DNA from: Chamaea fasciata
Lineage: Eukaryota; Chordata; Aves; Passeriformes; Sylviidae
Reading direction: 5' to 3'
DNA length: 64,000 nt
Assembly: GCA_029207755.1 (NCBI GenBank)
Contig: JARCOQ010000080.1
Span: 62,001-126,000, forward strand
Part shown: positions 50,701-63,500 of the stretch, in pieces
How positions within the stretch are numbered: the stretch's first letter is position 1
Layout: each line of letters starts with the position of its first letter
Program-made: the position numbers and the translations under genes
Notes under the pieces: model-generated
What the model was told of the DNA's origin: nothing
The model's input: the letters and a program-made list of their open reading frames with translations, nothing else
Database searches by the model: none

Positions 50701-52800
50701 TGGACACTGGTCTGGATAGACAGCAGAACCCTGGCTTCCACTCTGGATGGACGCTTGCCTGAATAGACAAAAGAGCTATGGATCCCAGCTTGACACTGGT
50801 CTGGATGGACACCAGCGCCATGGATCCCACTCTGAATGCACACTACTCGTGATGGACACAAGAGCCATGCATCCCTCTGTGGATGGAGCCTGGTTTGAAC
50901 GGACCGCCCAGCCACGCATCCAGATGGACACCAGATCCGTGGATCTCAACTGGACCGTGGATTGGATGGACACCAGAGCCATGGATTCCACTCTGGATGG
51001 ACCCTGGTACAGATGGACAGCATAGCCATGGATGCAAAGTGGACACTGCTTCAGATGGATAATGATCTGGATGGACGCCAAAGCCATGGATCCCACTCGG
51101 GATGCACGCTGTTCTTGATGGACACAGGAGTCATGCATGGGTCTGTAGATGGAGCCTGGTATGAGTGGACAGCACAGCTACGTATCCAGATGGATACTTG
51201 TCCAGATGGACAGCAGAGCCGTGGATCTCAAGTGGACAGTGGTCTGGATGGAAACCAGAGCGATGGATCCCACTGTGGAAGGACACTGGTATGGATAGAC
51301 CTCAATGCCTTGGATCCCAGCTTTACTCTGTTCTGGATAGACTCCAGAGCCATGGATCCGTCTCTGGATGGATTCTGGTCTGGATGGACACCCGAGCCAT
51401 GGATCCAAATTGGAGCCTGGTCTGGATGGATACAAGGGCCATGGATTCCACTCTTGATGGACACTTGTGGAGATAGCAATCAGAGGCATGGATCCGACTC
51501 GACATGGACACTGGTCCTGAAGGACAGTGGTCTAGATGGTGACCAGAGCCATTCCTCCCACCTTGTATTGACTCTTGCCAGACCCCGAGGCATGGATCCC
51601 ACTCTGGATGGCCAGTGGTCTGGGTGGGCACCAGACCATGGCTCCCCTATCAATGGACACTGGTCCAGATGGATGCCAGAGCCATGGATTCCAGCTGGAC
51701 ACTGGTGTGGATGGACACCAGAACAATGGATACCACTGTGGATGGATACTGGTTTGGATGGACATAAGAGCCATGGATCCCAATCTAGATGGACGCTGCT
51801 TTGAATAGACACCAGTGCCATTGATCCCACTGTGGATGGACACTGGTATGGATAGACATCAGAGCCTTGGATCCCAGCTTGACTGTGTTCTGGATGGAGA
51901 GCAGAGTCTTGGATTGGACTCTGGATGGATACTGCTCCAGATGGACAGCAGAGCCATGGATCCCACTGTTGGTGGATACTGGTCTGGATGGACTCCAGAG
52001 CCATGGATCCGTCCCTGGATGGACACAGTTCTGGATGGACACCAGAGCCATAGATCCAAATTGGAGCCTGTTCTGGATGGATGCAAGGGCCATGGATTCC
52101 ACTCTGGATGGATACTGCTCCAGTTAGCAACCACAGTCATGGATCCGAATCCAGATGGAGACTGGTCCAGATGGACACTGGTCCGGATGGTGACCAGAGC
52201 CATTCCTTCCACCTTGTATTGATAGTGGTCTTGCCAGACCCCGAGGCATGGATCCCACTCTGGATGGCCAGTGGTCTGGATGGGCCCCAGACCATGAGTA
52301 CCCTATGAATGGACACTGCTCTAGATGGACGCCAGAGCCATGGATTCCAGCTGGACACTGGTGTGAAAGGACACCAGAGCCATGGATGCCACTGTGGATG
52401 GACACTGGTTTGGATGGACATAAGAGCCACGGATCCCAATCTGGATGGACGCTGCTGTGAATAGACCCCAGAGCCATGGATCCCACAGTGGATTGACAGT
52501 GGTCAGGATGGACACCAGAGCAATGGATGCCACTGTGGATGGACACAGGTAGAGATGCACACCAGAGTAATGATGTCCGTTCTGGATGGACAGTGGTCTG
52601 GATAGACAGCAGGACTCTGGCTTCCACTCTGGATGGACGCTTGCCTGAACAGACAAAAGAGCTATGGATCCCAGCTTGACACTGGTCTGGAAGGACACCA
52701 GAGCCATGGATCCCACTCTGAATGCACACTACTCGTGATGGACACAAGAGCCGTGCATCCCTCTGTGGATGGAGCCTGGTTTGAACGGACAGCACAGCCA
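45930..52800. repeat. 2704-bp higher-order repeat, about two and a half copies
   Basis: Markers at 47231, 48049, 49935, 50753 and 52639 give alternating intervals of 818 and 1886, a period of 2704. The matching order of variants, such as CCTGAAGGACAGTGG, CTGTTGGTGGATAC and CAGTTAGCAACCACAG, extends left to about 45930. Copies differ at scattered sites. This segment overlaps the block that is copied 9795 bases downstream, so the two duplications happened at different times. Confidence 0.75.
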
Positions 52801-54975
52801 CGCATCCAGATGGACACCAGAGCCGTGGATCTCAACTGGACCGTGGACTGGATGGACACCAGAGCCATGGATTCCACTCTGGATGGACCCTGGTACAGAT
52901 GGACAGCATAGCCATGGATGCAAAGTGGACACTGCTTCAGATGGATAATGATCTGGATGGACGCCAAAGCCATGGATCCCACTCGGGATGCACGCTGTTC
53001 TTGATGGACACAGGAGTCATGCATGGGTCTGTAGATGGAGACTGGTATGAATGGACAGCACAGCTACGTATCCAGATGGATACTTGTCCAGATGGACAGC
53101 AGAGCCGTGGATCTCAAGTGGACAGTGGTCTGGATGAAAACCAGAGCGATGGATCCCACTGTGGAAGGACACTGGTATGGATAGACCTCAATGCCTTGGA
53201 TCCCAGCTTTACTCTGTTCTGGATAGACTCCAGAGCCATGGATCCGTCTCTGGATGGATGCTGGTCTGGATGGACACCCGAGCCATGGATCCAAATTGGA
53301 GCCTGGTCTGGATGGATACAAGGGCCATGGATTCCACTCTTGATGGACACTTGTGGAGATAGCAACCAGAGGCAAGGATGCGACTCGAGATGGACACTGG
53401 TCCTGAAGGACAGTGGTCTAGATGGTGACCAGAGCCATTCCTCCCACCTTTTATTGACTCTTGACAGACCCCGAGGCACGGATCCCACTCTGGATGGCCA
53501 GTGGTCTGGATGGGCACCAGACCATGGATCCCCTATCAATGGACACTGGTCTAGATGGATGCCAGAGCCATGGATTCCAGCTGGACACTGGTGTGGATGG
53601 ACACCAGAGCAATGGATGCCACTGTGGATGGATACTGGTTTGGATGGACGTAAGAGCCACGGATCCCAATCTAGATGGACGCTGCTTTGAATAGACACCA
53701 GCGCCATGGATCCCACTGTGGATGGACACTGGTATGGATAGACATCAGAGCCTTGGATCCCAGCTTGACTGTGTTCTGGATGGAGAGCAGAGTCTTGGAT
53801 TGGACTCTGGATGGATACTGCTCCAGATGGACACCAGAGCCATGGATCCAACTTTGGCTGGATCCTGGTCCAGATGGACTCCAGAGCCATGGATACATCT
53901 CTGGATGGACACTGTTCTGGATGGACACCAGAGCCATGGATCCAAATTGGAGCCTGGTCTGGATGGACACAAGGGCCATGGATTCCACTCTTGATGGACA
54001 CTGGTGGAGATAGCAACCAGAGCCATGGATCCAACTCTAGATGGACACTGGTCCAGATGGTCACTAGAGCCATTCCTCCCACCTTGTATTGATAGTCGTC
54101 CGGCCAGACACCGAGCCTTGGGTCCCAATTTCGATGGCCAGTGGTCTGGATGGGCACCAGACCGTGGACCACTATGAATGGACACTGGTCTAAATAGACC
54201 CCAGAGCCATGGATTCCAGCTGGACACTGGGATGTGGATGGACAACAGAGGGATGGATGCCACTGTGGATGGACACTGGTTTGGATGGACATAAGAGCCA
54301 CGGATCCCAATCTGGACTGACTCTGCTGTGAAGAGACCCCAGAGCCATCGATCCCACAGTGGATTGACAGTGGTCAGGATGGACACCAGAGGAATGGATG
54401 CTACTCTGGATGGACACAGGAATAGATGCACACCAGAGTAATGGTGTCCGCTCTGGATGGACACTGGTCAGGATAGACAGCAGAACCCTGACTTCCACTC
54501 TGGATGGACGCTTGCCTGAATAGACAAAAGAGCTATGGATCCCAGCTTGACACTGGTCTGGATGGACACCAGCGCCATAGATCCCACTCTGAATGCACAC
54601 TACTCGTGATGGACACAAGAGCCATGCATCCCTCAGTGGATGGAGCCTGGTTTGAATGGACAGCACAGCCACGCATCCAGATGGACACCAGAGCCGTGGA
54701 TCCCAACTGGACAGTGGTCTCGATGGACGACAGAGCCATGGATCCAAAATTTGAGCCTGGTCTGGATGGATACAAGGGCCATGGATTCCACTCTGGATGG
54801 ATACTGCTCCAGATAGCAACCAGAGGCATCGATCAGAATCCAGATGGAGACTGGTCCAGATGGACACTGGTCCAGATGGTCACTAGAGCCATTCCTCACA
54901 CCTTGTATTGATAGTGGTCTTGCCGGACACCGAGGCATGGATCCCACTCTGGATGGCCAGAGGTCTGGATGGGCC
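52800..54975. repeat. Minisatellite mosaic between higher-order blocks
   Basis: About 52899-53690 matches 48309-49100 (offset 4590) and 59910-60701 (offset 7011). About 53810-54480 is more divergent and carries private units (CACTGGGATGTGG near 54227, AGTCGTCCGGCC near 54094). The next marker interval is 1871 where the 2704-bp repeat would give 1886, so the regular pattern breaks here. Confidence 0.65.
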
Positions 54976-57540
54976 CCAGACCATGGATCCCCTATGAATG
55001 GACACTGGTCTAGATGGATGCCAGAGCCATGGATTCCAGCTGGACACTGGTGTGGATGGACACCAGAGCAATGGATGCCACTGTGGATGGACACTGGTTT
55101 GGATGGACATAAGAGCCACGGATCCCAATCTGGATGGTCGCTGCTGTGAATAGACCCCAGAGCCATGGATCCCACAGTGGATTGACAGTGGTCAGGATGG
55201 ACACCAGGGCAATGGATGCCACTGTGGATGGACACAGGTAGAGATGCACACCAGAGTAATGATGTCCGTTCTGGATGGACACTGGTCTGGATAGACAGCA
55301 GGACCCTGGCTTCCACTCTGGATGGACGCTTGCCTGAATAGACAAAAGAGCTATGGATCCCAGCTTGACACTGGTCTGGATGGACACCAGCGCCATGGAT
55401 CCCACTCTGAATGCACACTACTCGTGATGGACACAAGAGCCGTGCATCCCTCTGTAGATGGAGCCTGGTTTGAATGGACAGCACAGCCACGCATCCAGAT
55501 GGACACCAGAGCCGTGGATCCCAACTGGACAGTGGTCTCGATGGACACCAGTGCCATGGGTCCCACTGTGGATGGACACTGGTGTGGATAGACATCAGAG
55601 CCTTGGATCCCAGCTTGACTGTGTTCTGGATGGAGAGCAGAGTCTTGGATTGGGCTCTAGATAGATACTGCTCCAGATGGACACCAGAGCCATGGATCCC
55701 ACTTTGGATGGAGCCCAGTCTGGATAGACTCCAGAGCCATGGATCCGTCTCTGGATGGATGCTGGTCTGGATGGACACCCGAGCCATGGATCCAAATTGG
55801 AGCCTGGTCTGGATGGATACAAGGGCCATGGATTCCACTCTTGATGGACACTTGTGGAGATAGCAACCAGAGGCATGGATCCGACTCGAGATGGACACTG
55901 GTCCTGAAGGACAGTGGTCTAGATGGTGACCAGAGCCATTCCTCCCACCTTGTATTGACTCCTGCCAGATCCCGAGGCATGGATCCCACTCTGGATGGCC
56001 AGTGGTCTGGGTGGGCACCAGACCATGGATCCCCTATCAATGGACACTGGTCTAGATGGATGCCAGAGCTATGGATTCCAGCTGGACACTGGTGTGGATG
56101 GATACCCGAACAATGGATGCCACTGTGGATGGATCCTGGTTTGGATGGACATAAGAGCCACGGATCCCAATCTAGATGGACGCTGCTTTGAATAGACACC
56201 AGTGCCATGGATCCCACTGTGGATGGACACTGGTATGGATAGACATCAGAGCCTTGGATCCCAGTTTGACTGTGTTCTGGATGGAGAGCAGAGTCTTGGA
56301 TTGGACTCTGGATGGATACTGCTCCAGATTGACAGCAGAGCCATGGATCCCACTGTTGGTGGATACTGGTCTGGATGGACTCCAGAGCCATGGATCCGTC
56401 CCTGGATGGACACAGTTCTGGATGGACACCAGAGCCATGGATCCAAATTGGAGCCTGTTCTGGATGGATGCAAGGGCCATGGATTCCACTCTGGATGGAT
56501 ACTGCTCCAGTTAGCAACCACAGTCATGGATCCGAATCCAGATGGAGACTTTTCCAGATGGACACTGGTCCGGATGGTGACCAGAGCCATTCCTTCCACC
56601 TTGTATTGATAGTGGCCTTGCCAGACCCCGAGGCATGGATCCCACTCTGGATGGCCAGTGGTCTGGATGGGCACCAGACCATGGATCCCCTATGAATGGA
56701 CACTGGTCTAGATGGACGCCAGAGCCATGGATTCCAGCTGGACACTGGTGTGGATGGACACCAGAGCCATGGATGCCGCTGTGGATGGACACTGGTTTGG
56801 ATGGACGTAAGAGCCACGGATCCCCATCTGGATGGACGCTGCTGTGAATAGACACCAGAGGCATGGATCCCACAGTGGATTGACAGTCGTCAGGATGGAC
56901 ACCAGAGCAATGGATGCCACTGTGGATGGACACTGGTAGAGATGCACACCAGAGTAATGGTGTCCGCTCTGGATGGACACTGGTCTGGATACACAGCAGG
57001 GCCCTGGCTTCCACTCTGGATGGACGCTTGCCTGAAAAGACAAAAGAGCTATGGATCCCAGCTTGACACTGGTCTGGAAGGACACCAGAGCCATGGATCC
57101 CACTCTGAATGCACACTACTCGTGATGGACACAAGAGCCATGCATCCCTCTGTGGATGGAGCCTGGTTTGAATGGACAGCACAGCCACGCATCCAGATGG
57201 ACACCAGAGCCGTGGATCCCAACTGGACAGTGGTCTCGATGGACAACAGAGCCATGGATCCAAAATTGGAGCCTGGTCTGGATGGATACAAGGGCCATGG
57301 ATTCCACTCTGGATGGATACTGCTCCAGATAGCAACCAGAGGCATCGATCCGAATCCAGATGGAGACTGGTCCAGATGGACACTGGTCCAGATGGTCACT
57401 AGAGCCATTCCTCCCACCTTGTATTGATAGTGGTCTTGCCGGACACCGAGGCATGGATCCCACTCCAGATGGCCAGTGGTCTGGATGGGCCCCAGACCAT
57501 GGATCCCCTCTGAATGGACACTGGTCTAGATGGACGCCAG
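54975..57540. repeat. Second copy of the 45180-47745 block
   Basis: It matches at an offset of 9795 until about 57540. There GACGCCAGAGCCATGG is followed by ATCCAAATTGGAGCC and not by ATTCCAGCTGGACAC as in the first copy. The break falls inside the shared GAGCCATGGAT core, as expected for unequal recombination between units. Confidence 0.72.
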
Positions 57541-60500
57541 AGCCATGGATCCAAATTGGAGCCTGGTCTGGATGGATACAAGGGCCATGGATTCCACTCT
57601 TGATGGACACTTGTGGAGATAGCAACCAGAGGCAAGGATCCGACTCGAGATGGACACTGGTCCTGAAGGACAGTGGTCTAGATGGTGACCAGAGCCATTC
57701 CTCCCACCTTTTATTGACTCTTGACAGACCCCGAGGCACGGATCCCACTCTGGATGGCCAGTGGTCTGGATGGGCACCAGACCATGGATCCCCTATCAAT
57801 GGACACTGGTCTAGATGGATGCCAGAGCCATGGATTCCAGCTGGACACTGGTGTGGATGGACACCAGAGCAATGGATGCCACTGTGGATGGATACTGGTT
57901 TGGATGGACATAAGAGCCACGGATCCCAATCTAGATGGACGCTGCTGTGAATAGACACCAGTGCCATGGATCCCACTGTGGATGGACACTGGTATGGATA
58001 GACAACAGAGCCTTGGATCCCAGCTTGACTGTGTTCTGGATGGAGAGCAGAGTCATGGATTGGACTCTGGATGGATACTGCTCCAGATGGACAGCAGAGT
58101 CTTGGATTGGACTCTGGATGGATACTGCTCCAGATGGACAGCAGAGCCATGGATCCCACTGTTGGTGGATACTGGTCTGGATGGACTCCAGAGCCATGGA
58201 TCCGTCCCTGGATGGACACAGTTCTGGATGGACACCAGAGCCATAGATCCAAATTGGAGCCTGTTCTGGATGGATGCAAGGGCCATGGATTCCACTCTGG
58301 ATGGATACTGCTCCAGTTAGCAACCACAGTCATGGATCCGAATCCAGATGGAGACTTGTCCAGATGGACACTGGTCCGGATGGTGACCAGAGCCATTCCT
58401 TCCACCTTGTATTGATAGTGGTCTTGCCAGACCCCGAGGCATGGATCCCACTCTGGATGGCCAGTGGTCTTGATGGGCACCAGACCATGGATCCCCTATG
58501 AATGGACACTGGTCTAGATGGACGCCAGAGCCATGGATTCCAGCTGGACACTGGTGTGGATGGACACCAGGGCCATGGATGCCACTGTGGATGGACACTG
58601 GTTTGGATGGACGTAAGAGCCACGGATCCCTATCTGGATGGACGCTGCTGTGAATAGACACCAGAGGCATGGATCCCACAGTGGATTGACAGTGGTCAGG
58701 ATGGACACCAGAGCAATGGATGCCACTGTGGATGGACGCTGGTAGAGATGCACACCAGAGTAATGGTGTCCGCTCTGGATGGACACTGGTCTGGATACAC
58801 AGCAGGGCCCTGGCTTCCACTCTGGATGGACGCCTGCCTGAAAAGACAAAAGAGCTATGGATCCCAGCTTGACACTGGTCTGGAAGGACACCAGAGCCAT
58901 GGATCCCACTCTGAATGCACACTACACGTGATGGACACAAGAGCCATGCATCCCTCTGTGGATGGAGCCTGGTTTGAATGGACAGCACAGCCACGCATCC
59001 AGATGGACACCAGAGCCGTGGATCCCAACTGGACAGTGGTCTCGATGGACAACAGAGCCATGGATCCAAAATTGGAGCCTGGTCTGGATGGATACAAGGG
59101 CCATGGATTCCACTCTGGATGGATACTGCTCCAGATAGCAACCAGAGGCATCGATCCGAATCCAGATGGAGACTGGTCCAGATGGACACTGGTCCAGATG
59201 GTCACTAGAGCCATTCCTCCCACCTTGTATTGATAGTGGTCTTGCCGGACAGCGAGGCATGGATCCCACTCCAGATGGCCAGTGGTCTGGATGGGCCCCA
59301 GACCATGGATCCCCTCTGAATGGACACTGGTCTAGATGGACGCCAGAGCCATGGATTCCAGCTGGACACTGGTGTGGATGGACACCAGAGCAATGGATGC
59401 CACTGTGGATGGACACTGGTTTGGATGGACATAAGAGCCACGGATCCCAATCTGGATGGACGCTGCTGTGAATAGACCTCAGAGCCATGGATCCCACAGT
59501 GGATTGACAGTGGTCAGGATGGACACCAGAGCAATGGATGCCACTGTGGATGGACACAGGTAGAGATGCACACCAGAGTAATGGTGTCCGCTCTGGATGG
59601 ACACTGGTCTGGATAGACAGCAGAACCCTGGCTTCCACTCTGGATGGACGCTTGCCTGAATAGACAAAAGAGCTATGGATCCCAGCTTGACACTGGTCTG
59701 GATGGACACTAGCGCCATGGATCCCACTCTGAATGCACACTACTCGTGATGGACACAAGAGCCGTGCATCCCTCAGTGGATGGAGCCTGGTTTGAACGGA
59801 CAGCACAGCCACGCATCCAGATGGACACCAGAGCCGTGGATCTCAACTGGACCGTGGACTGGATGGACACCAGAGCCATGGATTCCACTCTGGATGGACC
59901 CTGGTACAGATGGACAGCATAGCCATGGATGCAAAGTGGACACTGCTTCAGATGGATAATGATCTGGATGGACGCCAAAGCCATGGATCCCACTCGGGAT
60001 GCACGCTGTTCTTGATGGACACAGGAGTCATGCATGGGTCTGTAGATGGAGACTGGTATGAATGGACAGCACAGCTACGTATCCAGATGGATACTTGTCC
60101 AGATGGACAGCAGAGCCGTGGATCTCAAGTGGACAGTGGTCTGGATGAAAACCAGAGCGATGGATCCCACTGTGGAAGGACACTGGTATGGATAGACCTC
60201 AATGCCTTGGATCCCAGCTTTACTCTGTTCTGGATAGACTCCAGAGCCATGGATCCGTCTCTGGATGGATGCTGGTCTGGATGGACACCCGAGCCATGGA
60301 TCCAAATTGGAGCCTGGTCTGGATGGATACAAGGGCCATGGATTCCACTCTTGATGGACACTTGTGGAGATAGCAACCAGAGGCAAGGATCCGACTCCAG
60401 ATGGACACTGGTCCTGAAGGACAGTGGTCTAGATGGTGACCAGAGCCATTCCTCCCACCTTTTATTGACTCTTGACAGACCCCGAGGCACGGATCCCACT

Positions 60501-63500
60501 CTGGATGGCCAGTGGTCTGGATGGGCACCAGACCATGGATCCCCTATCAATGGACACTGGTCTAGATGGATGCCAGAGCCATGGATTCCAGCTGGACACT
60601 GGTGTGGATGGACACCAGAGCAATGGATGCCACTGTGGATGGATACTGGTTTGGATGGACATAAGAGCCACGGATCCCAATCTAGATGGACGCTGCTTTG
60701 AATAGACACCAGCGCCATGGATCCCACTGTGGATGGACACTGGTATGGATAGACATCAGAGCCTTGGATCCCAGCTTGACTGTGTTCTGGATGGAGAGCA
60801 GAGTCTTGGATTGGACTCTGGATGGATACTGCTCCAGATGGACAGCAGAGCCATGGATCCCACTGTTGGTGGATACTGGTCTGGATGGACTCCAGAGCGA
60901 TGGATCCGTCCCTGGATGGACACAGTTCTGGATGGACACCAGAGCCATAGATCCAAATTGGAGCCTGTTCTGGATGGATGCAAGGGCCATGGATTCCACT
61001 CTGGATGGATACTGCTCCAGTTAGCAACCACAGTCATGGATCCGAATCCAGATGGAGACTGGTCCAGATGGACACTGGTCCGGATGGTGACCAGAGCCAT
61101 TCCTTCCACCTTGTATTGATAGTGGTCTTGCCAGACCCCGAGGCATGGATCCCACTCTGGATGGCCAGTGGTCTTGATGGGCACCAGACCATGGATCCCC
61201 TATGAATGGACACTGGTCTAGATGGACGCCAGAGCCATGGATTCCAGCTGGACACTGGTGTGGATGGACACCAGGGCCATGGATGCCACTGTGGATGGAC
61301 ACTGGTTTGGATGGACATAAGAGCCACGGATCCCACTTTGGATGGAGCCCAGTCTGGATAGACTCCAGAGCCATGGATCTGTCTCTGGATGGATGCTGGT
61401 CTGGATGGACACCCAAGCCATGGATCCAAATTGGAGCCTTGTCTGGATGGATACAAGGGCCATGGATTCCACTCTTGATGGACACTTGTGGAGATAGCAA
61501 CCAGAGGCAAGGATCCGACTCGAGATGGACACTGGTCCTGAAGGACAGTGGTCTAGATGGTGACCAGAGCCATTCCTCCCACCTTTTATTGACTCTTGAC
61601 AGACCCCGAGGCACGGATCCCACTCTGGATGGCCAGTGGTCTGGATGGGCACCAGACCATGGATCCCCTATCAATGGACACTGGTCTAGATGGATGCCAG
61701 AGCCATGGATTCCAGCTGGACACTGGTGTGGATGGACACCAGAGCAATGGATGCCACTGTGGATGGATACTGGTTTGGATGGACATAAGAGCCACGGATC
61801 CCAATCTAGATGGACGCTGCTGTGAATAGACACCAGTGCCATGGATCCCACTGTGGATGGACACTGGTATGGATAGACAACAGAGCCTTGGATCCCAGCT
61901 TGACTGTGTTCTGGATGGAGAGCAGAGTCATGGATTGGACTCTGGATGGATACTGCTCCAGATGGACAGCAGAGTCTTGGATTGGACTCTGGATGGATAC
62001 TGCTCCAGATGGACAGCAGAGCCATGGATCCCACTGTGGGTGGATACTGGTCTGGATGGACTCCAGAGCCATGGAACCGTCCCTGGATGGACACAGTTCT
62101 GGATGGACACCAGAGCCATAGATCCAAATTGGAGCCTGTTCTGGATGGATGCAAGGGCCATGGATTCCACTCTGGATGGATACTGCTCCAGTTAGCAACC
62201 ACAGTCATGGATCCGAATCCAGATGGAGACTGGTCCAGATGGACACTGGTCCGGATGGTGACCAGAGCCATTCCTTCCACCTTGTATTGATAGTGGTCTT
62301 GCCAGACCCCGAGGCATGGATCCCACTCTGGATGGCCAGTGGTCTGGATGGGCCCCAGACCATGAGTACCCTATGAATGGACACTGCTCTAGATGGACAC
62401 CAGAGCCATGGATTCCAGCTGGACACTGGTGTGGATGGACACCAGAGCCATGGATGCCACTGTGGATGGACACTGGTTTGGATGGACATAAGAGCCACGG
62501 ATCCCAATCTGGATGGACGCTGCTGTGAATAGACCCCAGAGCCATGGATCCCACAGTGGATTGACAGTGGTCAGGATGGACACCAGAGCAATGGATGCCA
62601 CTGTGGATGGACACAGGTAGAGATGCACACCAGAGTAATGATGTCCGTTCTGGATGGACAGTGGTCTGGATAGACAGCAGGACCCTGGCTTCCACTCTGG
62701 ATGGACGCTTGCCTGAATAGACAAAAGAGCTATGGATCCCAGCTTGACACTGGTCTGGAAGGACACCAGAGCCATGGATCCCACTCTGAATGCACAATAC
62801 TCATGATGGACACAAGAGCCGTGCATCCCTCTGTGGATGGAGCCTGGTTTGAATGGACAGCACAGCCACGCATCCAGATGGACACCAGAGCCATGGATCT
62901 CAACTGGACAGTGGTCTCGATGGACACCAGAGCCATAGATCCCACTGTGGATGGACACTGGTATGGATAGACATCAGAGCCTTGGATCCCAGTTTGAGTG
63001 TGTTCTGGATGGAGAGCAGAGTCTTGGATTGGGCTCTAGATGGATACTGCTCCAGATGGACACCAGAGCCATGGATCCCACTTTGGATGGAGCCCAGTCT
63101 GGATAGACTCCAGAGCCATGGATCCGTCTCTGGATGGACGCTGGTCTGGATGGAATCCCGAGCCATGGATCCAAATTGGAGCCTTGTCTGGATGGATACA
63201 AGGGCCATGGATTCCACTCTTGATGGACACTTGTGGAGATAGCAACCAGAGGCAAGGATCCGACTCGAGATGGACACTGGTCCTGAAGGACAGTGGTCTA
63301 GATGGTGACCAGAGCCATTCCTCCCACCTTTTATTGACTCCTGCCAGACCCCGAGGCATGGATCCCACTCTGGATGGCCAGTGGTCTGGATGGGCACCAG
63401 ACCATGGCTCCCCTATCAATGGACACTGGTCTAGATGGATGCCAGAGCCATGGATTCCAGCTGGACACTGGTGTGGATGGACACCAGAGCAATGGATGCC

